Shown: positions 56,489 to 64,000 of the stretch, piece by piece
How positions within the stretch are numbered: the first letter of the stretch is position 1
How the letters are laid out: every line of letters starts with the position of its first letter
Translations under genes and position numbers: made by a program
Notes under the pieces: model-generated
What the model saw: only the letters and a program-made list of their open reading frames with translations
What the model was told of the DNA's origin: nothing
Database searches by the model: none
NCBI RefSeq assembly: GCF_016820445.1
Contig: NZ_JADHDT010000007.1
Span: forward strand, 124,001 to 188,000
DNA: 64,000 bases
Direction: 5' to 3'
DNA from: Sphingomonas beigongshangi
GTDB lineage: Bacteria; Pseudomonadota; Alphaproteobacteria; Sphingomonadales; Sphingomonadaceae

Positions 56489-57601
56489 ATGACCATAATC
56501 CTCGTCGCTGCCATCGCGGCCGCCGTGCAGTCCGCCGCTTCCGCGCCGCCCGCGCCGCCGGTGCCACTTAGGGGAGAGTGGCTGCTCGACTGGGTCGCAA
56601 GTCCGGTATTGTGCAAGGAAGGCGGACCCCAGGCGCCAGCGCGGGCTGCGGAGCCGCGCCGCACCACCGTCTATTACTCCGGCAATCGCCTGTCCCTGAC
56701 GATCGACTTCCGGATCGATGCCGCCGGTCGGCCGCTTTCCATTACCAGGCGGAACAAGGACTTCATTCCCGATGCCGACGATCTGGCGCCCGCACTCGCC
56801 GCCGCGCGGTTTGTGCCCGGCCATAAACGGCGCGGCTGCGTTCTGACCTTCACGCCGGATCTCATCCCGGTGTCGAGCGCCCCCCTTGGCGATGTCATGG
56901 CGACCTTCATGACGCCGCGCAGCAATCCTCCGCGCAGCTTGTGGGATCGCATCCACGCCGGTGGCGATTGCGGCGATCCCGCCCCCGCCGCGCTGCTGCG
57001 CGCCTTCCCGGATTTCAAGCGGTTGCCCGATCAGCCCGGATACCACAGCTGGACGATGATAGGGTTCGACCTGTCACCAGGTGGCAAGCCTCGCCGGGTC
57101 CGGACGATCGGTGGCGATGGTGCGTCCGCGCTCGACACCGCCGGACGCGCCGCCGTGGCGCGCTCCCGCTTCGAAAAGGGGGCCCACACCGGCTGTACCT
57201 ATGGCTACTTCAAGGGGCCAGCGATCCTGCCCGCGCCAGCCCCGCCGATGGAGGAGGACTGGCGGCCGGCGGCGGCGACCTGTCCGAAGGACCATGTCTG
57301 GGATCGGGCACCGCGTTTCGCCTATCCGCCGAATTATCAGGCGCGCAGCATCGAGGGATGGGCGATCGTGACCTACGATGTTGCCCCCTGGGGTGAGATC
57401 GGCAACGTCCATGCGAAGGTCGCGGAGCCGACCGCGGACTTCGGCACTGCCGCCGAAAATATGCTGCGCGCCGCGACCTTCCGACCGGGACCGGGCTATG
57501 TCGGCTGCACCGAGCGGGTGCGTTACCGGATGGGCCGGTCCGGCGAGCATGGCGAGGCCGTGCTGCTGACCGGGACAGATCGGTTGCCGCCGCCCGACTG
57601 A
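56489..57601 (+). CDS. periplasmic protein with tandem TonB-C-like domains
   Basis: 370 residues from the ATG at 56489. A short signal peptide (MTIILVAAIAAAVQSAASAPP) is followed by two or three repeats with TonB C-terminal-domain look: ArG-x-W-D-x-(V)-R..., for example FDLSPGGKPRRVRTI, AIVTYDVAPWGEIGNVHAKV and AAENMLRAATFRPGPGY. It lacks the proline-rich spacer and N-terminal helix of true TonB. Such domains transfer force or bind outer-membrane proteins; function unknown. Confidence 0.72.
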   Translation: MTIILVAAIAAAVQSAASAPPAPPVPLRGEWLLDWVASPVLCKEGGPQAPARAAEPRRTTVYYSGNRLSLTIDFRIDAAGRPLSITRRNKDFIPDADDLAPALAAARFVPGHKRRGCVLTFTPDLIPVSSAPLGDVMATFMTPRSNPPRSLWDRIHAGGDCGDPAPAALLRAFPDFKRLPDQPGYHSWTMIGFDLSPGGKPRRVRTIGGDGASALDTAGRAAVARSRFEKGAHTGCTYGYFKGPAILPAPAPPMEEDWRPAAATCPKDHVWDRAPRFAYPPNYQARSIEGWAIVTYDVAPWGEIGNVHAKVAEPTADFGTAAENMLRAATFRPGPGYVGCTERVRYRMGRSGEHGEAVLLTGTDRLPPPD

Positions 57602-57611
57602 CCGGCCTCGC

Positions 57612-58532
57612 TCAACCCTTCGGGCTGCGCTGGCGGATCAGCCCCTCCTGCGCGACGCTGGCGACCAGCCGGCCATCGCGTGTTAAGATACTGCCTCGGT
57701 TCATGCCGCGCGCATGCCCAGCCCAGGGGCTGTCGGTGACGTAGAGCAGCCAGTCGTCGGCGCGGAACGGTTCGTGCAGCCATAGCGCATGATCCAGGCT
57801 GGCGCATTGCATGTCCGGCATCAGCCAGTTGACGCCGTGCGGCATCATCGACGTCGCCATCAAGGCCATGTCCGACGCATAGGCCAGCGCGGCACGATGA
57901 AGCGTCGGATCGTCGCCGATCGGCGCGGCGACGCGGAACCACGCCGCATTGGTCGGCTCCCGCTTTTCCGGCTGGAACCAGCTGCGCGGATAGAGCGGAC
58001 GCATCTCGATCGCGTTTTGGCGGCGCAGGAAGAAGGCGCGAATCTTCTCCGGCACCTGGTCGGCGATGGCGAGGCGCAGCTCGCGTTCGGACTTGAGCGC
58101 CTCGGGCGGGGGCACGTCGGGCATTGCGTCCTGGTGATGCAAGCCATCTTCCTGCACCTGGAACGACGCGGCGAGATTGAGGATCGGCTGCCCCTTCTGC
58201 AAGGCGACCACCCGGCGGGTGGCGAAGCTGCGTCCCTCGAAGTCGCGGATGACGCGAAAGATGATCGGGAAGTCCTCATCCCCGGGCCGCATGAAATAGG
58301 CGTGGAGGGAGTGCGCGTCCTTGCCCGCCACCGACCGCTGCGCCGCCTGCAAGGCTTGGGCGATGACCTGTCCGCCAAAGACGCGACCGCGGCCGCCCGG
58401 CTGGCGCGCGCCACGATACAGATCGGTGTCGATCTCCTCGACATCGAGCAGCGCCACCAGCATCGCTGCGAGTTCCTCAGGCGACTTCTGGGGCGGCCCG
58501 AGATCGGAAGAGAGGGGGTCTTCTTTCATCAA
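57612..58532 (-). CDS. tesB: acyl-CoA thioesterase II (TesB-like)
   Basis: 306 residues, the normal length. GGRGRVFGGQVIAQALQAA and HSLHAYFMRPGD are the TesB first-hotdog motifs; PDMQCASLDHALWLHEPF and SPWAGHARGMNRGSILTRDG are the second hotdog with the catalytic Asp in SLDHAL. It hydrolyses medium- to long-chain acyl-CoA. The start overlaps the stop of the upstream ACAD (ATGA). Confidence 0.93.
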   Translation of the reverse strand: MMKEDPLSSDLGPPQKSPEELAAMLVALLDVEEIDTDLYRGARQPGGRGRVFGGQVIAQALQAAQRSVAGKDAHSLHAYFMRPGDEDFPIIFRVIRDFEGRSFATRRVVALQKGQPILNLAASFQVQEDGLHHQDAMPDVPPPEALKSERELRLAIADQVPEKIRAFFLRRQNAIEMRPLYPRSWFQPEKREPTNAAWFRVAAPIGDDPTLHRAALAYASDMALMATSMMPHGVNWLMPDMQCASLDHALWLHEPFRADDWLLYVTDSPWAGHARGMNRGSILTRDGRLVASVAQEGLIRQRSPKG

Positions 58533-59656
58533 TATCCCGCATTCCTTGCCAGGCGGTCGGCATGGAAGCCGATGTCGCCGAACATCTCAGCGAGCACGCG
58601 GGCCCGCTTCATGTAGAAGCCGACGTCATACTCATCCGTCATGCCGATGCCACCATGCATCTGCACCGCCTCCTGAACGGAGAGCGTCGTCGCCATCCCA
58701 CTCATCGCCTTGGCTACCGACACCGCTTCATCCGCAGCGTCGCTGCCGGCATCGAGCAGCTGCTGCGCCTTGAGCACGGCGGCCCGCGCGACCTCCATCT
58801 CGCTGTAGAGGTGGGCTGCGCGGTGCTGGAGCGCCTGGAAGCCGCCGATCGGCACGCCGAACTGCTTGCGCTGCTTGAGGTAGCCTATGGTCATGTCCAT
58901 GGCACCGCCACCGACGCCGATCAGCTCCGCCGCGGCGCCCGTCCGTCCCGCCCGGAGCAAACGGTTCAAGGGGTCGCGGCCCGCATCGACCTCGCCGATG
59001 ACGGCGTCGGCATCCACCATCACGCCATCGAACGTCAGCCGCGCCGCAAGGCTGGCATCGGTCAGTCGTTCGGGCGTGGCGGAAAGGCCGGCGGCGTCGC
59101 GCGGCACGGCAAACATGGTGACGCCGCCTTCGTCGTCGGCACGTCCAGACGTGCGGGCCGCCACGATCAGCAAGTCCGCGACATGGCCATGCGCGACGAA
59201 CTGCTTGGTGCCCGACAAGCGGAAACCATTGCCCGCCCGCTCCGCCTTCATCGCGATCGAGGAACGATGCTTGGGACCCTCATCGATCGCCAATGCCGCG
59301 ACGGTATCGCCCGCGACGATACGCGGTAACCATGCATTCGCCTGCGCGCTGCCCTTCAATGCCTCGACCGCGGCGACTGCGGTGGCGAGGAACGGCGATG
59401 GCGACAGGTTGCGGCCGATCTCCTCCAGCACGACTCCTGCCTCGACATGACCGAGGCCCATGCCGCCATGATCTTCGCCGACGAGGATGCCGGTGAAACC
59501 CATCTCCGCGAATTGCTTCCACAGGTCGCGAGAGAAGCCCGTGGGATCGTCCGCGTCGCGCAGGGATCGCAGATGCGAGACGGGAGCGTGTTCGGCGACG
59601 AACTCCCTGGCCGTATCGCGCAGCATCGTCTGTTCGTCGTTGAGATAGAGAGGCAT
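58529..59656 (-). CDS. acyl-CoA dehydrogenase, small subunit of second pair
   Basis: 375 residues. LNDEQTMLRDTAREFVAEH, FTGILVGEDHGGMGLGH and YLKQRKQFGVPIGGFQALQH are ACAD; VQMHGGIGMTDEYDVGFYMK ends it. The middle has GTKQFVAHGHVADLL. It resembles the small subunit at 47937 and lies downstream of a full-size ACAD gene, with a structured repeat of about 70 nt between them. Confidence 0.9.
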   Translation of the reverse strand: MPLYLNDEQTMLRDTAREFVAEHAPVSHLRSLRDADDPTGFSRDLWKQFAEMGFTGILVGEDHGGMGLGHVEAGVVLEEIGRNLSPSPFLATAVAAVEALKGSAQANAWLPRIVAGDTVAALAIDEGPKHRSSIAMKAERAGNGFRLSGTKQFVAHGHVADLLIVAARTSGRADDEGGVTMFAVPRDAAGLSATPERLTDASLAARLTFDGVMVDADAVIGEVDAGRDPLNRLLRAGRTGAAAELIGVGGGAMDMTIGYLKQRKQFGVPIGGFQALQHRAAHLYSEMEVARAAVLKAQQLLDAGSDAADEAVSVAKAMSGMATTLSVQEAVQMHGGIGMTDEYDVGFYMKRARVLAEMFGDIGFHADRLARNAGY

Positions 59657-59670
59657 CGTCTTCTCCTTGG

Positions 59671-59738
59671 CCCCCTCCTCGCCGGGAGGGGGGTGGGTGA
59701 GGGCGGGTCGACGCGGGTAGATCGCGACCCCGCCCTCA
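59671..59738. repeat. two adjacent inverted repeats between ACAD genes
   Basis: First stem CCCCCTCC (59671-59678) / GGAGGGGG (59685-59692). Second stem TGAGGGCGGGTCG (59698-59710) / CGACCCCGCCCTCA (59725-59738), complementary with one extra base. Located in the 134-nt gap between co-directional ACAD genes; may modulate expression ratio or RNA stability. Confidence 0.7.
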
Positions 59739-59790
59739 GCCGTTCGCCGCTGCGCGGCTTCTGTCCATTGGGTCCCGAAGGGGGGCGTCG

Positions 59791-60978
59791 TTACGCGCCC
59801 GGCAACTCCAGGATGCGCTTGGCGATGATGTTGAGCTGGATCTCGCTAGTCCCGCCCTCGATGGAATTGGCCTTGGTGCGCAGCCAGGCGCGGGCGCCCG
59901 CGCCGTGGTTGGAGGCCTCGCTTTCCCATTCGAGCGCGTCCGATCCACCCGCCGCCATCATCAGCTCGTGGCGATCCTTGTTGAGCTCCGTCCCGACGTA
60001 TTTCATCATGCTCGGCTGCGCGGGATGCGCACGGCCGGCCTTTAGTTCGTCAATGAACCGCTCGCTCATCGATCCGAAGGCGCGGGCGCGGACCTCAAAC
60101 AAGGCGATCTGGCTCCGCAGCACGGGATCCGCCAGCCGCCCGTCATGGTCGAGACCAACGGTCGCAATTGCGCCCTCGATCAGCGGGTTGCGGCCCCCGC
60201 TTGCCAGTCCCATGCCACTGATCATCTCCCGCTCGTGCCCGAGCAGGTATTTGGCAACATCCCAGCCCTTGTTCTCCCCATGCACGCGATTCGCCTTGGG
60301 CACCTTCACATTGTCGAAGAAGGTCTCGCAGAAGGGCGAATAGCCGCTGATCAGCAGGATCGGCTTGGTCGAAACTCCCGGCGTTTCCATGTCGAACAGA
60401 ACGAAGCTGATGCCGCCCTGCTTGGATGCCTTGCTGGTGCGCACCAGGCAGAAGATCCAGTCGGCCTTGTCGGCGTAGCTGGTCCATACCTTCTGCCCGT
60501 TGACCACATAATGATCGCCGGCATCCTCCGCGCTTGTCGCGAGACCGGCGAGGTCGCTGCCCGCATTGGGTTCGGAATAGCCCTGGCACCAGCGGATCTC
60601 GCCGCGCGCGATCTTCGGTAGATGCTCCAGTTTCTGGGCCTCGCTGCCATATTTCAGCAGCGCCGGCCCGAGCATCGAAATCCCGAACGAACTGAGCGGA
60701 ATGCGCGCCCGTATCGCCGCCATCTCCTCCCGCAGCACCTTGGTCTCGGCCGCCGTAAGGCCGCCGCCGCCATATTCCTTGGGCCAATCCGGAACGGTCC
60801 AGCCACGGTCCGCCATGACCTTCAGCCATTTAGCCTGCGCGGGATTGACCGAGGGATCGTAGCGCCGGCCGCCCCAGCAGACGTCGGCATCGGAACGGAT
60901 GGCCTCGCGCATCTCGGGAGGGCAGTTCGCATCCAGCCATGCGCGCGTTTCGGTACGGAAAGTCTCGAGGTCGGTCAT
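59791..60978 (-). CDS. acyl-CoA dehydrogenase, large-type subunit of second pair
   Basis: 395 residues from the ATG beginning TDLETFRTETRAW. GEIRWCQGYSEPNAGSDLAG and YSPFCETFFDNVKVP are intact; GGTSEIQLNIIAKRILELPG closes it. Close relative of the ACAD at 46688. In the operon it precedes the small subunit and TesB. Confidence 0.92.
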   Translation of the reverse strand: MTDLETFRTETRAWLDANCPPEMREAIRSDADVCWGGRRYDPSVNPAQAKWLKVMADRGWTVPDWPKEYGGGGLTAAETKVLREEMAAIRARIPLSSFGISMLGPALLKYGSEAQKLEHLPKIARGEIRWCQGYSEPNAGSDLAGLATSAEDAGDHYVVNGQKVWTSYADKADWIFCLVRTSKASKQGGISFVLFDMETPGVSTKPILLISGYSPFCETFFDNVKVPKANRVHGENKGWDVAKYLLGHEREMISGMGLASGGRNPLIEGAIATVGLDHDGRLADPVLRSQIALFEVRARAFGSMSERFIDELKAGRAHPAQPSMMKYVGTELNKDRHELMMAAGGSDALEWESEASNHGAGARAWLRTKANSIEGGTSEIQLNIIAKRILELPGA

Positions 60979-61034
60979 GATCCTGTTCCCTTTCGCCAAC
61001 TCTGCTCTAGGCAAGTGACGGGCACGTGATTGGC

Positions 61035-63047
61035 TTACTTGATGGTGCCGCTCTTCAGGCTCTGCGCCACGGCGAAGCCATGCTTTTCCAGGCCCGCGAC
61101 GACCTTTTCATAGCCCTCGGTCTTGGCCCAGAACATCGGTCCGCCGCGGTAGACGGGCCAGCCGTAGCCATAGATCCAGACGACATCGACGTCCGACGCG
61201 CGCTGTGCCTTACCTTCTTCAAGGATCAGTGCGCCTTCGTTGACCATCGGGTACAGCGTCCGCTCGACGATCTCCTCGTCCGTGACCTCATGCTGCGGTG
61301 TCCCCGTCTTGTCGCGCCACTCCTGGATGATTTCGGCGACACGGGGCGAGGGGGTCGGGTTCCGCTTCTCGTCATAGTCGTAGAATCCGGCCTGCTTCTT
61401 CTGACCCCAACGGCCTTCCGCCGCCAGCGCGTCGCGGATATTCTCGATACGGTTGGGATCGCGGTGCCAGCCGATGTCGACACCCGCCAGATCCGCCATC
61501 TGGAACGGCCCCATCGGCATGCCGAAAGCGACATGGACGCGGTCGATCTGCTCGGGAGTCGCGCCCTCCAGCAGCAGCTTGTTCGCCTCGACCTGCCGCG
61601 GCATCAGCATGCGGTTGCCGATGAATCCATAGGTGACGCCGGCGACCACCGCGACTTTCCTGATCTTTTTGGCCAGGGCCATGACCGTGGCCAGCACATC
61701 GGGCGCCGTCTTGGCGCCGCGCACCACCTCGAGCAGCTTCATGACGTTGGCAGGCGAGAAGAAGTGCATGCCCACCACATCTCCGGGGCGCTTGGTGCAG
61801 GCCGCGATCTCGTCGATGTCGAGGTAGGAGGTGTTGGATGCCAGGATCGCGCCATTCTTGGCGATGCCGTCGAGCCGCGCGAAAATGTCCTTCTTCACGT
61901 CCATATTCTCGTACACGGCCTCGATGATCAGGTCGCACTCGCGCAAGGTCTCGAAGTCGAGCGTCGGCGACAACGCGTTCATGGCGCCGTCGACCTGCTC
62001 CGGCTTCATGCGCCCTTTGGCGGCGGTGGCTTCGTAGTTCTTGCGGATGACGCCGGTGCCGCGGTCAAGCGCCTCCTGTGCCATTTCGACGATGGTCACG
62101 GGGATGCCGGCCGACAGGAAGTTCATCGCGATACCGCCGCCCATCGTCCCCGCGCCGATGACCCCGACGCGATTGATCGGGCGCAGTACGATATCGGCGG
62201 AGATGTCGTCGATCTTGGCCGCCTGGCGCTCCGCGAAGAAGATGTGGCGCTGCGCGGCGGACTGCGTACCCATCATCAGCTTCATGAACTCGGCGCGTTC
62301 AAATGCGATGCCTTCGGAAAACGGGACTTCGGTCGCCTTGACGACACAGGCGATATTGGCGGCAGGCGCCTCGAAGCCGCGGAAGCGCCGGGCATTGTCC
62401 TTACGAAACGCTTCGACGGCGGCGGGATCGGCCTGTGCGCTCTTGTCGGAGGCGCGGGGGATCGGACGCTTGGCGGCGACTTCGCGGGCGAAGGCGATGG
62501 CGTCCGCCTCCAGGCTGTCTTCGCCGACGATCTTGTCGATCAGCCCGGCGGCTTCGGCCTTCTTCGCGGAGATCGGATCGCCCTTTGCCGTCATCTCGAG
62601 CGCGAGCGGCACGCCGGCCAGCCGAGGCAGCCGCTGCGTGCCGCCTGCGCCCGGCAGCAGGCCCAGCTTCACCTCCGGCGTACCGAGCTTCGCGGACGGC
62701 ACCGCGACGCGATAGTGGCAGCCGAGCGCCACCTCGCAGCCGCCGCCGAGGGCGGTGCCGTGGATCGCCGCGACCACGGGCTTGGTGCATGCCTCGATCA
62801 TATCGACCACCGCCGGCAACATTGGCTCGACGGGAGGCTTGCCGAACTCGGTGATGTCGGCACCGGCGAAGAAGGTGCGGCCATCGCAGCGGATCACCAT
62901 CGCCGTGATCGAATCGTCCGCCTCGCCCTCCTTGATCGCTGCTTCCAGGCCCTGTCGTACCGCAGCGCCCAGTGCGTTGACCGGCGGGTTGTCGGAGATG
63001 ACGAGGAGGACGTCGTCGTGGCGTTCGGTGCGGATCGGCGAGGACAT
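61035..63047 (-). CDS. fadJ: FadJ/FadB-like bifunctional enoyl-CoA hydratase/3-hydroxyacyl-CoA dehydrogenase
   Basis: 670 residues. The crotonase domain (about 1-190) has [24 protein letters not shown] (oxyanion hole) and [20 protein letters not shown] with catalytic Glu. The dehydrogenase domain begins [17 protein letters not shown], followed by [15 protein letters not shown] (His) and the two C-terminal helical domains. It carries out hydration and the second oxidation in beta-oxidation. No thiolase is adjacent in the window. Confidence 0.94.
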   Translation of the reverse strand: MSSPIRTERHDDVLLVISDNPPVNALGAAVRQGLEAAIKEGEADDSITAMVIRCDGRTFFAGADITEFGKPPVEPMLPAVVDMIEACTKPVVAAIHGTALGGGCEVALGCHYRVAVPSAKLGTPEVKLGLLPGAGGTQRLPRLAGVPLALEMTAKGDPISAKKAEAAGLIDKIVGEDSLEADAIAFAREVAAKRPIPRASDKSAQADPAAVEAFRKDNARRFRGFEAPAANIACVVKATEVPFSEGIAFERAEFMKLMMGTQSAAQRHIFFAERQAAKIDDISADIVLRPINRVGVIGAGTMGGGIAMNFLSAGIPVTIVEMAQEALDRGTGVIRKNYEATAAKGRMKPEQVDGAMNALSPTLDFETLRECDLIIEAVYENMDVKKDIFARLDGIAKNGAILASNTSYLDIDEIAACTKRPGDVVGMHFFSPANVMKLLEVVRGAKTAPDVLATVMALAKKIRKVAVVAGVTYGFIGNRMLMPRQVEANKLLLEGATPEQIDRVHVAFGMPMGPFQMADLAGVDIGWHRDPNRIENIRDALAAEGRWGQKKQAGFYDYDEKRNPTPSPRVAEIIQEWRDKTGTPQHEVTDEEIVERTLYPMVNEGALILEEGKAQRASDVDVVWIYGYGWPVYRGGPMFWAKTEGYEKVVAGLEKHGFAVAQSLKSGTIK

Positions 63048-63072
63048 GGCAAAGGCTCCAGAAGGTCTTGGA

Positions 63073-64000
63073 TCAGTTGAGAGCGGCGTAGATCATTGTC
63101 TTGAGTTCACGCCGGATCGGGTACAGCCCGGACGGGCTCAGCTGGGTCATGAACACCATATGCAGCCGCTCGACCGGGTCGATGAAGAAGGCGGTTGAGA
63201 ACATGCCGCCCCAGTAATATTCCCCCTTCGATCCCGGCATCATCGTTCGCGCGACATCCTGCGTCACGGCGAAACCGAGGCCGAACCCCGTGCCTGCATT
63301 CTGTGTCTCGCTGAACAGCGACCGCGACAAGCTCGACAGGTCCTTCCCGCCCGGCAGGTGATTCATCGTCATGAGATCGAGCGTTTTGCGGCCGACGAGG
63401 CGGGCGCCGTCCAGCGTGCCGCCATTTTCGCAGAGGCGGCAGAAACGATGGTAATCCAGTGCGGTCGAAACCAGGCCGCCGCCACCCGACAGGAGCTTCG
63501 GCCGACGGCTCCAGGCGCTGGCGCTGCCGCGGTCGTGCAGCACGCGGCCCTTGCCCTCGACGAGCGTCCAGCAATCCGTCAGCCGGTCTAGCTTGTCGTC
63601 CGGCACCTGGAAGAAGGTGTCGTGCATGCCGAGCGGGGCGAAGATCCTGTCGTGAAAGAAGGCGTCGAGCGCCTGCCCCGACACTCGCTCGATCACGGCA
63701 CCCAGCACGTCCGTGGCGACCGAGTAGTTCCACGCTTCCCCGGGGGAGAATTCCAGCGGAAGGCTCGCCAGCGCGGCGACGAAACCGTCGAGATCCAGAT
63801 TGCCGTGCCAGCTTTCGATCCGTCCCTCGCGATAGGCCGCGTCGATGTTCGATCGGTTCTGGAACCCATAGGTCAGGCCGGCAGTGTGACGCAGCAGGTC
63901 GAGCATGCGCATCGGCTCGCACGTCGGCCGGGTTAGGAACGGCACGCCACCGCCACCGCCATTGTAGACACCGATGGTCTTGAACTCGGGGAGGACGTGG
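63073..64000 (-). CDS. serine hydrolase of the beta-lactamase/penicillin-binding fold (5' end outside window)
   Basis: At least 309 residues; the frame is open to the window end and begins before it, so the SxxK nucleophile is not visible. Seen are [31 protein letters not shown] (the Tyr-x-Ser/Asn-type motif), [15 protein letters not shown] and [13 protein letters not shown]. This is the EstB-like esterase group, which hydrolyses short esters or lactones. It follows the fadJ gene by 25 nt on the same strand. Confidence 0.85.
   Translation of the reverse strand, partial: HVLPEFKTIGVYNGGGGGVPFLTRPTCEPMRMLDLLRHTAGLTYGFQNRSNIDAAYREGRIESWHGNLDLDGFVAALASLPLEFSPGEAWNYSVATDVLGAVIERVSGQALDAFFHDRIFAPLGMHDTFFQVPDDKLDRLTDCWTLVEGKGRVLHDRGSASAWSRRPKLLSGGGGLVSTALDYHRFCRLCENGGTLDGARLVGRKTLDLMTMNHLPGGKDLSSLSRSLFSETQNAGTGFGLGFAVTQDVARTMMPGSKGEYYWGGMFSTAFFIDPVERLHMVFMTQLSPSGLYPIRRELKTMIYAALN

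Noticed and set aside
1..64000. tRNA, rRNA, CRISPR arrays, insertion sequences or integrase genes
   Set aside because: I looked for cloverleaf-like genes, regularly spaced repeats and transposase motifs and found none that I could support.

Overview
The window is high-GC, densely packed bacterial DNA, with many ATGA/GTGA stop-start overlaps. Its gene content points to an alphaproteobacterium, most likely a sphingomonad (Sphingomonas or a close relative): plant-polysaccharide enzymes (PL1 pectate lyase, GH92 mannosidase, xylan/pectin-type esterase), a heavy-metal RND pump with its own two-component system, many acyl-CoA dehydrogenases, and a tail of lipid catabolism genes. The assignment rests on protein style, not on a marker gene. 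I saw no rRNA, tRNA, CRISPR array, insertion sequence or integrase.

Layout. (1) 1-6262: sugar-ester hydrolase (cut by the window start), lipoprotein pectate lyase, a small membrane protein, then a Sco-type copper chaperone directly before a secreted Kelch-type radical copper oxidase, closed by a clear terminator. (2) 6351-14132: a compact virB2-B3-B4-B6-B8-B9-B10-B11 type IV secretion operon with no virB1, virB5, virB7, virD4 or relaxase. (3) 14155-20697: czcC-czcA (no adaptor gene) opposite a response regulator/histidine kinase pair. (4) 20744-24197: COQ8-like UbiB kinase, nucleoside deaminase, phospholipase D-like protein. (5) 24187-35963: a divergent glycan locus. The left arm holds a histidine phosphatase, a methyltransferase, a glycoside-hydrolase-like barrel protein, a medium-chain dehydrogenase and a Gfo/Idh oxidoreductase. 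The right arm holds two nucleotide-sugar epimerases, a GT4 glycosyltransferase and three tandem CgeB-like glycosyltransferases. (6) 36080-45298: Crp/Fnr regulator, GH92 mannosidase, MFS permease, a histidine kinase/regulator/EF-hand operon, a thioesterase and a periplasmic protein. (7) 45288-64000: drug-type MFS pump, then a lipid/acyl-CoA catabolic region with five acyl-CoA dehydrogenases, an aminoglycoside-phosphotransferase-like kinase, two SDRs, TesB, a FadJ-like bifunctional enzyme, MarR and double-TetR regulators, and a beta-lactamase-fold esterase that runs off the end.

Most notable. The barrel protein at 26705-27622 looks like a circularly permuted clan GH-A glycoside hydrolase: the acid/base NEP motif is at residues 9-11, and sequence resembling strands beta1-beta3 lies at the C-terminus. 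It sits in the two-armed glycan locus, whose product I cannot name. The ACAD (51274) plus kinase (53756) pair looks like a split version of mammalian ACAD11 and of the Pseudomonas lva 4-hydroxyacyl-CoA route. A long palindromic repeat occurs twice (22638-22722 and 40671-40754), each time between convergent genes.
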